Source: Obelidium mucronatum
Lineage: Eukaryota; Chytridiomycota; Chytridiomycetes; Chytridiales; Chytriomycetaceae
Assembly (NCBI GenBank): GCA_025765595.1
Contig: JAIVFH010000017.1
Coordinates: forward strand, 248,001 to 312,000
Length of the DNA: 64,000 nucleotides
Direction: 5' to 3'
Shown here piece by piece: positions 41,361-53,894 of this stretch. The translations under genes were made by a program, and so were the position numbers. The notes below the pieces were generated by a model. It was not told the DNA's origin, ran no database searches, and saw only the letters and a list, made by a program, of their open reading frames with translations. The first letter of the stretch is position 1. Each line of letters begins with the position of its first letter.

Positions 41361-44300
41361 AAACGCTCGTGCTCCCACTGCTGCTGCTACAGGCAGTCGC
41401 TGCAATGTCGGCCGAGCGGCGGCTGGAGTACGTCCACCGCGCCAGAGACATGTTCAGCCACGCCTTCGAGGGCTACATGGCAAAAGCCTTCCCGCTGGTG
41501 TGTTGTTGCGTTGGTTTAAACACTCCCGCTGTCCCACTGACAATCCTGTCCCTTCAAGGACGAACTAAACCCGCTGACGTGCGATGGCCGCTCCACTGAC
41601 CGCGAAAACCCAAACAACTGGAACATCAACGACGTCCTGGGCAACTTCTCAGTTACTCTGGTGGATTCACTCGACGCCGTTTACACTGTTCTAGGCCCGC
41701 AAGAGTTCCACAGTGCTGTCAATCTTGTGAAAGATCATGTTTCGTTTGATCAAGACTCACGAGTTCAAGTCTTTGAGGTGGGTTGTTTAGTTGAGAAGAG
41801 GACGTTTTGATTTTGACGTCAACCATCACATCGCCCTTTCTCAAAAGGTCTCGATTCGAATGCTGGGTGGCTTAGTCTCTGCACATCATTTAGCTAGTAA
41901 GGACTTGCAGGAGCTGGTCGGATCAAGCGAGTATGTCAATCCATCCGATGCTGAGAAATATTCCAAGATGGTGGGATACAATGGGGAACTCTTGAATTTA
42001 GCAGAAGATCTGGGCGAGCGCCTATTACCCGCTTTTGAAACTCGTACATGGACTTCCATTCCCACGAGTAAATCTGAGAGAGGGTGTTTTATCTTGGGAA
42101 GTGAAGGATACTTGCACGGCCGGTACTGCTACTTGATCGGGATTTTCCATCAAAACGACTTATTCGATTCCTCTTACTACAGGTGCTGGTACGCTGCTCA
42201 TGGAGTTTGGCTCTCTGTCTCGACTATTCAACCATTCCGATTATCAAATCTTTGAAAAGAAGGCGAAAAAAGCACTTACTTATTTATGGGATCGACGATC
42301 TCCTTTAAATCTCCTTGGGAATACGATTGAAATTGATTCTGGGGTGTGGCTACAAAAATTATCAGGAATTGGCGCTGGAGCAGATTCCTTCTATGAATAC
42401 CTCCTTAAATCCTATATTCTTTTTGGAGATCCTGGTGAGAAACATCGTGTCTTTTATTTCAAACCAAAAATCAATGATTGACACCCTTTCAGAATATTAC
42501 ACAATGTTTGAAAAAGCATACAAGGCGATAATGACGTTTAACAAGGATGACAACGGTTACTTTTACAAAAATGTTGACATGGATAATGGCAGTCAAATGA
42601 CGAACTGGGTCGATAGCTTGAGCGCTTTCTTTCCAGGTCTTCAAGTTTTGGCTGGAGATTTAGACAATGCCATCAAGAGCCACTTTGTCTATTTTTCAAT
42701 TTGGCAAGCGATTCCGCGCTTTTCCAGAGCGATTTGATTTTGTGAACAAAATGGCCAATATTGGTAACAACATAGATACCTTCCAAAGTGTTCATTTGGG
42801 TACTCAGTTTATTTTATTTTTACAGGTCATTATCCTTTGCGACCAGAACTAATCGAGTCAACCTACTTTTTGTATCAAGTATGATGTATCTTTTGGTCTC
42901 ATTTGAATATCAACCACCCTAACCCCTAATTAGGCTACCAAAAATCCATTTTATTTGGAAGTTGGTGCCGTTATTTTGGACGATTTGAACCGTCAAACGC
43001 GTACCTCATGTGGATTTGGTTCGATGCAAGCTGTTGGATCAACGACGCTAGATCCTCGAATGGAGAGCTTCTTTTTGTCTGAAACCTTGAAATACCTGTA
43101 CTTGTTATTCGATGAAGGTGACTGACTTTCTGCTATGTGTTTTAATATTGTTGAATCGCAAATCTGATGAGAAACAACATCCTGGCAGAAAACGTTTTCA
43201 ACCGATACCAAACAAATTTTATTTACACAACGGAAGGCCACGTTCTTCCAATCCACCCAACAATGCGATCCAAAAACAAACTGCGCCACAAAAAGCCCGC
43301 ACCACCACCACCAGCATCAGCAAAGAAACCAATCCGCAAAAGCGCCAGCAATAGAAAACAGAACCCCTAAAACCCCACCCAAACAACCAACATGCCCAAA
43401 ACATACCCCACCTGCTTACACATTCCCAGGATTCACAAAATCATACCTTCCGTTATCACTCCACGAAATCCAAACCATCAATAAGCTCATTGGCCTACCG
43501 CCCACAACGTCGCTGAACCTCCTTCACGAGCCCACAACGTGTCCAGTGATTCACGGTCCTTCTGGAGGAGCTTGGAACGGCAATTTCTTGGATAGCTTGC
43601 TTGTCATGGAAAATGATGTAATGTATGTGTTTAGTAGCGAGCACAATTTAAAGAGTTTGGGAGGAGAGGGCGAGTTTTTCGCGCGTGTCGCGGTATTTAT
43701 TGTTTTGATGGGTACTTATTGGGGGTGTTGGTGGATTGGGAGGAGGATTTTTCGTGTCCTTTCTTATTTGGGTGGGCGTGTTCGGACCACTGTCAAACAG
43801 GAAAAAACATTACATCAAGGCAGTCAAATTATGGCATCGGAATTGGATTAATATATTCCCCCCCTCTCTCATCCGCCTCCCACCCCTCCCCTCCAAAGTG
43901 ACTCTTTGGTCTTTTATTTAAGAGAGGGGATTGATGAATGGAGTTCTTTTGTTCATTTCTTAGTAAAGAGCGAAAAGCATTCAATCACAATCCTCTTTTT
44001 TTATACACTATGCTTCATATTCCTCTTTTTAATTCATTTTTTGGTTTTTTTTTTAGGGTACAAGCTCCACCACAAACTGCAGACGCAGTCACGAACCCCA
44101 TCTCTCTCAATTGTAAGTACACTATTCAACAAGTGTTTGGAACCTCTTCCCCTATTTTCTTCCAATTAATTCTCTCTTTCAAAAGTATGATGAAGGATAT
44201 CGACTCTCAACACTTAACAATGTCAAACTGACGCTCCGGTTGGATAGCACAGCCGCTTCCTACAGCATCACGAAAATAACTCTGCCATGGAGACTTAACT

Positions 44301-45021
44301 TACCCCTTCACCTACCCATTCTCAAACCTCAAAGTCGCAGTTGGATGGAGTCGGATTCCTTGTGACAGATGTACCAGCCGTACCACCACCACCAGCAGCA
44401 GCAGCAACAGCAGCAACCGCAAAAAGGGCAAAAAGGAAATGCCCGCAGAAGTAATGCGCGTCTTCACAAGAGGAATCGAAGCCCTCGGGCCCTCATGGAT
44501 CGAATACGGAGTCGTGAGCAGTAAATTCAGTCGCCTGCTTGAACCCGGAGAAGTCTTGGAAACCAAAATGGTGCCGATATTCTTATCCGGTGACGAAAAG
44601 GAACGCGCGCTTTGGAATGGGTGTGCAGAGTATGAAGGCGGTGTGAAGGAGGCTGTCAAGAACCATATGGTGGTGGTTGTTCGTGGGGGATGCACTTTTG
44701 AGGAGAAGGCGTTGTATGCAGGAGAGGGGTGGGGTTCGGGCTGTGGGGATCGTTAATTTTGAAGATGGGTTTTTGGGGATGATTGGGGCGAAAGATGGTC
44801 ATCAGAGTGTTGGGTTGCCTGTTGTGATGATTGGGAAGGATGATTGGGCGCGGATTAAAGTGGAGGTTGATGGTCATTATTCTGAAGGTGGTGTTCAGGT
44901 TAAGTTGTTGGAGGTGCAAGTTGATGTGGCTGATAGTGTTGAAGAGGAGGATGTTCCTGTTCAGTTACAGTATTCGAATCGACCCATTGGAAATTTGATA
45001 ATTGTTAGACCCAAGAAGTAA
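41351..45021 (+). CDS. EDEM-type GH47 mannosidase-like protein with C-terminal PA domain
   Basis: EDEM proteins trim mannose from misfolded glycoproteins to send them to ER-associated degradation. A signal peptide ([21 protein letters not shown]) precedes the GH47 barrel: [94 protein letters not shown] and a TTEGH block. A PA domain follows ([36 protein letters not shown]), as in EDEM3. The PA domain is split between two frames by what looks like one extra G in a G4T G4 stretch near 44727. The segment between about 43660 and 44330 is poorly resolved and probably intronic in part. Confidence 0.85.
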
Positions 45022-45185
45022 TTAAAAAACAGTATATATCATGTAAGAATTGTTTCCACATTTGAAATGAGGGTCTATTTCAACTTGTGGCGATTGCGAC
45101 AAATTGCACGGGGCAGGTTACCAAGAGAATCACCAAAACTTGGACCAAACCCGTGCTGAAATAGAAACTTAAAAGAAAATAAGAG

Positions 45186-47264
45186 ATGAAGTTTGACTTG
45201 CTTTTAGCCAGTGCCAGTTTGATTGCAACTGTCAACGCTGGCGCCTGCTTTTCTGGTCCCATCATACCAACCTCCGTCGCCCCAGCGACATCCTCGGGTC
45301 GCAATAACACTGGAAGCGGAAGCAGCTCTCAAAGCAAGCTGCAAGTACAAGTTGAATTCCCAGAATCCAAGACTGAAACTGAAACGAAAAAGACGCCAAA
45401 GCGTCCAAACATCATCTTCCTCCTCACCGATGATCAAGACTTGCATATGAATTCCCTCCACTACATGCCATCCGTTCGAAAACACCTTATCGAGAAGGGA
45501 ACTACTTTCAAAAACCACTTTGTCACGTCTGCCATTTGTTGTCCAAGTCGTGTTTCAGTACTCAAAGGCCAATTTGCTCACAACACCAAGTTTACGGATG
45601 TGAATGGAGAATTTGGTAACTATATTCATATCCATATATGTTTTTTCTGACGGCTGTAATTTTGCAGGTGGTTACGACAAGTTTCTACGAGAGGGCTTGA
45701 ACAAAGAATACCTCCCAAAGTGGCTTCAAGATGCGGGTTATTCCACATACTACATTGGAAAGCTCTTGAACGGATACGGGAAGCAAAACTACCAACAGAC
45801 TCCAGGGGGTTGGACGGACTTTGACGTCTTGGTCCATCCATACATTTATGACAACTTCCATCCAGTTTTTGCAAAGAACGGAGAGAAAATTGATGACTTT
45901 GAGGGTACTTTCCAGGTGGACGTGATTCGTGATAAGGGTAACTTTGATGTTTTTTCTCTTTCTTTTCTCTTGAACTCTGAATGCTGACCTGTGAAAACTA
46001 TTATAGCTTTGAACATTCTGTCCGATGCATTAAAAGTTGTCGACGAAAAGCCTTTCTTTTTGTACATTGCTCCAACGGCACCCCACACGGAAATGCTGTA
46101 CAACCAAGCCAATAGTCAACAAGCCAGTGAAGGAACGAAACCATATCAACCAAAATCTTGGTTTACTGAACCAGTTACCTGCCAAACGACACGAGAATCT
46201 CTTTTCTGACGTCAGAATCCCAAGACGCAAGAATTTCAATACTGCAGATGTGTCTGGCAAGCCTGGTTATATTTCTCGTTTACCTTTGCTCAACGATGAG
46301 GTAAAATTTTTGGAATATGACGTTGCATGCCTTGCAACAAACTAAAACGGGATTGAATAGGAAATCGACACTCTTGACCACTGGCACCGTCAAAGATTAC
46401 GTGCATTGCAATCCGTGGATGAACTCCTCGATTCCGTGGTCCGCAAAGTGGAAGAAGCCGGACAAGGAGACAACACAGTACATCTTCTATTCCTCAGACA
46501 ACGGCTTTCCACTTGGGACTCCACCGTCTCAACGCCGGGAAAACCACACCTTACGAAGACGACATCAATGTTCCGTTTATCGTTCGCGGACCAGGCGTCG
46601 CGCGAGGGAGTAGTCCGCAAGGAATCCTCAACGCACACTGATATTGCACCCACCTTCTGAAGATTGCTGGCGCCGAAAACTTGGCCTACGATTTCGATGG
46701 AACTCCAGATCCCAATCCACTCACAAGACCCAGAGGAACCGAAATCGCGAGTCTTTTGCAGTTGAATTCTGGAGACCATATGTTTCAGAGACTTTTGCTA
46801 TTCAAGATATTGTAGAGAATGTCTATCGGTCGGTGCGTGTTGTGGGATCCGGTTATTCGTATTTGTATACTGTCTGGTGTACGGGTAATGAACATTGCCT
46901 TTTCAACGTATTCTGTGACTCCATCTAATCTAATGCACTTTAAAAAGGAATCCACGAGCTATACGACAATATCAAAGATCCCGAACAACTCCACAATGTT
47001 TACAAGGAATCGCCAATTTCTCTTTTGAATCGTCTCGACGCGTTGCTTGTGGCTCTCAAAGATTGTGCGGGGAAGGAGTGCTCGACACCATGGAATCAAT
47101 TGCACCCGTCCGGGAATGTCCAGAACTTGAGAGATGCATTAGATTCCAAATATGATGACTTCTATCAGACTACTCAGCGATTAGAAATCAAGGAGTGTCT
47201 GAATGGCTTTTATCCTGAGAATGAGATTCTTGTCCCTGCGTTAACATCTCTTTCAAAAAATTGA
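45186..47264 (+). pseudogene. Secreted sulfatase, decayed copy A
   Basis: Near-identical to the intact gene at 54746 at its 5' end: same signal peptide (MKFDLLLASASLIATVNAG), PNIIFLLTDDQD metal-binding start and the formylglycine site CCPSRVSVLKG. From about 46160 on, copy A carries at least seven single-base indels relative to copy B, for example an extra base in PVPAKRHE near 46172, in GDNTYIF near 46480, in NGFHLG near 46510, near 46610 and near 46710, and one deletion in TFLKIAG near 46660. No intron explains these. Six of the seven I compared are insertions. The 3' exon still matches copy B (LHPSGNVQNL). The 5' half could make a truncated protein. Confidence 0.82.
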
Positions 47265-47364
47265 CGGAAAGATAAATAGATCTTCTTTTTTAACTCCCTT
47301 CTACAAGTTTGCATGTTTTCACTCTTTATTTTTGCAACAAGAACACGCACTCAACGAATATTCT

Positions 47365-49203
47365 TTAATCATCGTCCAGTCTGCGTTTGTACACATTTCC
47401 AAATAATGAAGTGCGGTTAGTTTCCCCATTCCCGGAACGGATAGAACCAATAAAGGCAGGCCCTCCAGATCGAATTGTTTTCTCACACCAAATCTGCAAA
47501 AAAATTAAGCCAAAAATTAACTTTGAGTTGAAACTGTCGCGCCTTGGTAAAAAAAATGTGCGTATATACCATTTGTCCCGTTTTTCCATCCAAAGCAGCA
47601 ACAAGTCCACTCCCAGCAACAAAAACCCGGTCATCCTCAAAAAACACATTGGGAATTAAACTTCTTTGCATAAAAGACGGATTGTAGCACCACAACTCCT
47701 TTCCATCCGTCATTCTGATGGCGCGCACTTGCCCACTCAAAGAAATATACACAACACGTGACAAAGAGTCTGGCAAAACAGACGATGATGACCCGCCGCT
47801 CCCCGAACCGACAGGAGAAGCTTCAATAGAGTAGTCTGGAAGGTCATCATCATTACTGCCTGAAAGGCCGTTGTTGAGGGAAACCCCAGATCCAGCCAAA
47901 ACGGAAAGCACTCCAATCCCCATCCCTTGCAATCGGTTTTCCCAAAGAAGAGAACCAGACTTTAAATCGTATAGACGCAGATTAATTCCACCAGCTGCAA
48001 GAAGAAGCTCCGAATTTGCCAAGGGAATCAAGTCCGGTGAGCGGATACCTGTTCCCGTGAGAGTAATTTCTCCATTGCTGTGTGGAAGTGGGAATCGCTT
48101 CCCGGTCTCCTTCGAGATCGCATTGATGTAGCCAGCGGCTCCAAAGAAGATCGCATCAGTCAATTTTGGCTTTGAAGTGGACGAAACATGGTGGCGATTA
48201 TAAGGAATGTTTTCAGTCGCATTTCCAGACGCCATCGTCGCAAGGGTGCAAATATGGCGATGCTTGACATCCGCCTTCCAAATCTGTTTTCGGTTTGATA
48301 GTGTTTTAGAGTGTCATTTCATTCCTAATATAACAGTACCTCAAGCCCTGTAAGTGCATTCAAAGCATATATTCTTCCATTACCAGCGACAAACAAAGTC
48401 CCATTCTCAACAAGCAAAAAAGGCTTGGTTGAGTATCCCTCACCAGCTGGCGTTGAGTGACTCCAAACTTCAGAACCCGACTGAATCGAGATTGCACGAA
48501 CAACAAAATTGCTAGCAACATAAACCAAATCCTCAGGATCAAACTTGGATGCAGTATAACTGGGCGTTTTGGGATATGGATCGCGCGTGCTGGTATAGGA
48601 GTTGAACTTTGCAGTGTCACGACCTTGGGTAATGGACGGGTAGCCAACGCCGATCCCGGTAAGCTTGTTTTCCCATAGCTCGATACCCGATACCGCTGAG
48701 ATGCACTTGAGGTTGGCGCCGCTTGTGACGACAAGGTTGGATTCGATTGGATCTGGAATGATCAAGGTGGGGTTCCCAAACCCAGTTCCTTTGAGTGTGG
48801 TATTCCAGATCTCGCGGCCGCTACCCATGTCGAGGGCAAATACGTATCCTCCAATGCCAACAAAGAGGAGTCGGTTGAGTGGCGGGTCATCGAAAACAGT
48901 CAACATTGCTATAGGTACTGTATTTTTTTCAGGATCACAAATCACTTGCTTACTTATACTCCGAGAATTGATTGATTGATTCAAAGCCCCCGCTTTGTCC
49001 GCATTCTGTTGAACCTGATGCTTTAAAATCAACGTGTAAATCTCATGGCAAACCCAACGGATTTCACCACCTGCCGCCTCGCTGGCGGCTGCTGCGGCGG
49101 GCCTCCTCTGCCCACAGGATCTCCGTTCGTTGGTAACCACTCTGGCAATCGGGGCTTTAACAACAACGGCAAAAGGAGGATACTCACTCAGCCAGAGCGC
49201 CAC
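47365..49203 (-). CDS. PQQ-type beta-propeller repeat protein, function unknown
   Basis: Two main exons are joined at about 48300-48340 (IYALNALTGLE to IWKADVKHRHI). The protein consists of repeated blades with the PQQ-quinoprotein pattern: GYVFALDMGSGREIWN, LKCISAVSGIELWENKLTGIGVG, VVRAISIQSGSEVWSH, GRIYALNALTGLE, INLRLYDLKSGSLLWE and LVAALDGKTGQM. A final exon ends in a basic-acidic tail (YKRRLDDD). No PQQ-dehydrogenase active-site region is seen, so a scaffold role is as likely as an enzyme. The 5' end is unresolved: the frame is open to a TAG near 49220 without an ATG before MLTVFDDPP, so an upstream exon or a start at that Met is possible. Confidence 0.65.
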
Positions 49204-49485
49204 TGGATCATCCCACGGCTATCCGCTGTTCAAGGAGACTTAGCAATCTTGGGTTTATTAGGATTACTGTTTCTATGGATAGGGGCTAAATCGTGAATAA
49301 AAAGACTTGATATGAACGAAAGTTTATTCCAAAATACAAAGAGTAAGAAATAAGAACAACGAATGGAATTGGGGATCCCACACATAAACCGCGAACATTA
49401 ACTCAGCGTAGCTCTGTAAGAATTTATTGTTCTGTAAGGGAATGAAAAAAATTACTATCTTTTAGGTCAAGTCCAGAAAACCACA

Positions 49486-51869
49486 CTAAGCCTTACCAAT
49501 CAAGCTAATCAGTTCCTTCACAAATTTAGCAATTTCATAACTAGAACTGGCGATTCTCTGTTTCAGGGCTTTACTTGTGGGGCTTGCTACAAGAGCGTTT
49601 CCAAGCTCTCCAATCTTGCTGCTAGAATCCTTCAAGTCAATCAAAATCTCGTTTCCACGATTACGGACAGCGGCAGCGCTTGGCTTAGCCATTGACGCTG
49701 CAGATACTTGGCAGATTGATGTAACAATGGTGGTGATTTGAGAAACAGTGGCAGTGAATTCAGGACCAAATGTCTGGTTTTGACGCATCGAGTTGAGTAA
49801 AGATTGGATGGCTTGCACGATCTGGTCGGTTTGTTTTTCCAAATAGTCCTAACAAAGTGTGTATTTTTGTTAAACGTGATGTGCAAATGACACCATTGTA
49901 AACAAATACAAACCTTGAGTTCATCAATCTCGTAGCCACCGACAACATTACCAGCCACGCCATCGACACCAAGAGCTTGTTTCAACCCCTTCACAAGCTC
50001 TGCAACAGTTGCCGTCAAAGATTGAACAGCACCTTCCAAAACCTCTGGTGCAACACTTCCATAGTTTGTAGCATGGCTCTTGGCAACGCCCATCAATTCA
50101 GTCAAGCTTTGGCTCAAGTTGTTCTTGATCACTTCCAAAGAATCACGAGTGTCCTGGCTCAAGTTGTTGTTGCTTTCATAGAGTTCAGCGTCTTCAGTAA
50201 TGTTCTTGCAGGAAATGACAATGGCTTTCATGGCAACAAGGACGCTGGTGGGTGTGTTGCTGCGGGACGCTTGCAAGAGTTTGTCCACAGCATCGTAGTA
50301 GGCTTGAAGGCGCATCTTGTCCAAGATTCCAGAGTCGTGAACAGCAGTTGCAGCATCTGCACTGACACCATTCGCTTGTGCGTTCTTATTTTTTTTTGAA
50401 CCGAAAACCACAATGTTTAGTTAAAACAAAAGTGAAACAAAAAAAAACAAAAAACTAGAAAAAACCTTCATGGATAATTGATGCGTCAAATCCTCATTCT
50501 TTTGAGTCAACGACTTGATTTCTTGCAAAAGGTTCGTTGCTTCCGTGCGGATATCACTCGCGATTTGCTGTTGGTTGCTGTAATCATCTTGAAGAGCTTC
50601 GTACTTGTTTTGCAATTTGTTGTGCTCGTCCTTCAATTTTGCAAAGGCCCCTTCCACCGCTTCCAGTTTCTGGTAATCCAAAAATTTTTTTTTTGGTAAG
50701 TTCAATTGATTCTTGATGAAATCAAACAGAAACTTACAGAACGTTGATCGGAAATAATCGCTTCATATGATCGCTCTTGCTCTTCCTTTGCAGCCTGGCG
50801 AGGAACAACAACAAAAAACAATGAGAAATGGAATGCAAAAAAAATCCACACTCGATTAAAACTCACTCTATTGTCTTTTTCCATCTGTACCAAACGTACT
50901 TGAAGTGCTTCGATTCTGTTGTCATACTCGCTACGGAGACGTTCCACAACTTCCTGTTTTTTACAGAGGCTGGGTCAGTCACAGAAAAACCAACACCACC
51001 ACCACCACAAAACAAAACATAAAAAAAACATACAGGGCTAATTCCTTCCACACTTCTAGCTTGAGCTTCAACAGTTGACCCAACATCCACACTCGTAGAT
51101 GCCTTCCTGCTACCTCCACTCAAAGCAGCAGCCGCAGGAGAAACCCCCAAATACAATTGTCCAGCAATCGGAAACCTGCGTTCCAAATCCCAAAAAATAT
51201 CTGTCGAAAGTTCCTTGAATTTTGGGGTGGGCAGTGTGGCGAGCTTTTGACGAGCCTGGTTTCGCTTTGGCAGGAATTGGTCACTGAGAGGAAGGAATGG
51301 GACTAGAAACACACGAAAAGGAGAACATCAGGGAAAAAAGAGTTAGCATTTGTTCGTCCTTGGATGTTTTCCCCCCCAAAAGGAGTTGGTCAAATCCAAT
51401 TTGAAACATTGTAGTTGTGGTAATTGGGGGGGCGGCGAGGGGGGACAACAGGGGACGTTCCCCGACGAGCCAGTTGACAGTTCAGAGAATACCCAGCATA
51501 TAAACAGAACTGGACAGCCGTCTTTCTTTCAACAGTCGATAGCGGCGCACTACTCCACAAGCCCAACTTTTTCACACTCCAAATCACATTCAACCAACCC
51601 CCAATTTCAACACAGCCGCACTTTAATCTAAGGTACGCACCCTCTTTCTGGTCCAAGTTTCTCCGCTTAATCTCATCCGTGACATCTGTGCTGAGGTCCA
51701 TGAACTGCTGTTTGCTGAGACGCATCATTTTGTCCTTGGCGCCCTGACGAGACGAAGCGATAGCAGCCTGGTTCGAATTCTGCTGAAGCGTCGCTGGCGT
51801 GAATCCGAGGAACGCAGCGAGAGTTTCATACTGCGCGATGGCAAGGTCGTCCGCTGAATAGGCGCTCAT
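49486..51869 (-). CDS. Spa2/GIT-like SHD-domain protein, coiled coil
   Basis: The N-terminal exon (ATG 51869) and the next carry the paired Spa2 homology domain repeats: RLSKQQFMDLSTDVTDEIKRR and KLATLPTPKFKELSTDIFWDLERRF. A coiled coil follows (EGAFAKLKDEHNKLQNKYEAL), then a helical C-terminal half (KMRLQAYYDAVDKLLQ, SVLVAMKAIVISCKNI, VRNRGNEILIDLKDSSSKIGEL) resembling the C-terminal bundle of Spa2 and animal GIT. In yeasts Spa2 is the polarisome scaffold that binds MAP kinase kinases and places the actin machinery at growth tips. At least six exons are visible, with introns of about 80-330 bp. Confidence 0.82.
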
Positions 51870-51944
51870 GTTTTTTCTTGTTGGGGCGTTTCAAAAATAA
51901 TAACAACAAAAAAGTACTCTTTTTTTTTAATATTATTTCATGTC

Positions 51945-53865
51945 TTAATGCTGCGTCCACTGGATGCTCTTCAAATCAATTCCTTCTTGAACCATTTCCC
52001 ACAAAGGACTCATTTCACGCAGTCGCCCGACACGCTCGACAACACGAGAAACAACAAAATCGATTTCCTCCACTGTCGTGAATCGCCCAATACCGAACCG
52101 AATACTACTGTGCGCTGTTTCATCATCTGCCCCAATTGCTCGTAGAACGTAACTCGGTTCCAAGGATGCTGACGTGCACGCACTTCCTGATGATAGTGCA
52201 ATATCCTTCAAGGCCATCAGCAAAGACTCGCCTTCAACGTAAGCAAAACTAAGATTGACGCAACCTTTAAAATGAGGGTATTTAGATTACAGATATCAAT
52301 CAATTTTGTTAAAATTACCAGGATATGTAGCAACGTCATCTCCATTACGAATCACATGTGTCACGTGGGAAGTGATACCATCAATCAGCCTTTTTGAGAG
52401 CATGCTGATTCGTGCACTGTCGTACTGTAAGTATTTGCGAGAAGAATTAGATAATCGAGAACACCAGATATGGTAAACAGAAACAAGTGACTGGAGTCAG
52501 ACTCCCTGTGTTAGTTAAGAGTCCTCTTCAATGAGAGCAGAGACTTGCTGGGAAAAGAAATCCTGGCTTAGAGCGGCATTCAAGATGAACCCAGCGAAAG
52601 CGGCATTACGCCACTGCGAGTTCATCCTTTCTGCCACAACCAGGACTCTTTTACCAGCACATCTCTCGATTACCCTCTCAGAGTCTCCCTGTGTGATTTA
52701 TCATCATCCCCCAGCTCACTTGCGTAGTGCACGGAGTGTAATGAAATCGAAAATCACCTTCATCTCGTCTTGAGCAATTCTACAAGCCTCTCCAAACCCA
52801 ACACAAAGACCAGCGGGGACCGTTCCACTTCTCAATCCTCTTTCTTGTCCTCCACCGGTAATCAAAGGCTCCAGTCTGACTCTTGGTCTCCTTCTCACGT
52901 ACAAGGCACCAATCCCACGAGGACCATACACTTTGTGACCACTCAAACTCATCAAATCGATATTCATAGCATTCATGTCAAGTGGAATCTTTCCAACAGC
53001 TTGGGCAGCATCCGTGTGGAAAAACACCTTCTTGCTCCGACAGAGCTTTCCGATTTCGGCGATTGGTTGAATTACACCAATTTCATTATTAACTGTCATG
53101 ATGGAAACGAGGGCCGTGTCAGGGCGGATTGCAGCTTCCAGTTGCTTGAGTTACAAAAAAAAAGGGCCTGTCAGTTCTTTCGTTGCCATACACTTTTCAT
53201 GTAATGGAAATGACTTACTTCCAAATCAATCAGTCCGTTTTGCTTCACTGGAAGATATGTGACATCGAATCCTTCGTCCTGTTTGAAATGCATCAAGTGT
53301 TTGTAATGTAAGCCGATAAGATCGAACTCCGCCATTCAAAAACGGCAGTCTTCCATTGAAAAGAGATGACAATAGCACATACCTGCAGCACACGGCAAGA
53401 GTCGAGGACGCACTTGTGTTCAGTTTGCGTAGTGATGATGTGTTTCTTGCTGCCCTTGTAGAAGCGCGCGACGCCCTTGATGGCGGTGTTGTTTGCCTCC
53501 GTGGCGCCGCTGGTGAAGATGATTTCCTTCGGGTCCTGGGCGTTGATGAGGCTCGCGATTTGCTGTTGACGCATTAAGCATTAGTAATGGTGGGCAGCGC
53601 AGTCGACGCCCACCTCGCGCGCGGCCTCGACGCTCTTCTCGGCCTCCCAGCCGTACTGGTGCGTGCGCGAGTGCGGGTTGCCGTGCTCCCACGTCATCAG
53701 CGGCAGCATCGCATCGAGCACGCGCGGGTCCGTCGGCGACGTGGCCTGCATGTCCAGGTAGATCGGCCGCGCGTTCTTCGGGCGCGCGGCGGCGGCGGCG
53801 GCGGACGTCAGCCAGCGGCGGCCCGCGGCGGCGGCGGCGACGGCGTGGCGCAGCGGGGCGAGCAT
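51945..53865 (-). CDS. NFS1: Mitochondrial cysteine desulfurase NFS1
   Basis: This PLP enzyme takes sulfur from cysteine for Fe-S cluster and tRNA thiolation. The first exon is G+C-rich and encodes an Arg/Ala-rich mitochondrial presequence, then [22 protein letters not shown] and [11 protein letters not shown]. Later exons give [61 protein letters not shown] (PLP lysine in SGHK) and [19 protein letters not shown]. The last exon holds the mobile catalytic Cys loop, [19 protein letters not shown], and ends [10 protein letters not shown] as in eukaryotic NFS1. One intron (about 52432-52741) is unusually long for this locus and contains short repeats. Confidence 0.95.
52491..52697. repeat. Short repeat pair inside an NFS1 intron, possible small insertion
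   Basis: CTCCCTGTGT occurs at 52502-52511 and 52684-52693 in direct orientation with related flanks (GTCAGA / CAGAGT before it). Inside lie AAGAGTCCT (52517-52525) and its exact complement AGGACTCTT (52642-52650). The interval carries no coding signal. It may be a short non-autonomous insertion. Confidence 0.35.
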
Positions 53866-53894
53866 TTCTTGGGGTGTTGCGTTTAGCTTAAAAC

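Noticed and set aside
39595..45021. Programmed +1 frameshifting in DGAT2 and EDEM
   Set aside because: The shift points share no slippery sequence or stop-codon context, and similar breaks occur in dying genes. Sequencing error or decay is simpler.
49045..49296. Plus-strand 83-codon ORF with a hydrophobic C-terminal end
   Set aside because: It overlaps the N-terminal part of the beta-propeller frame on the other strand, has no recognisable domain, and its hydrophobic end could be a by-product of composition. It remains possible but unsupported.
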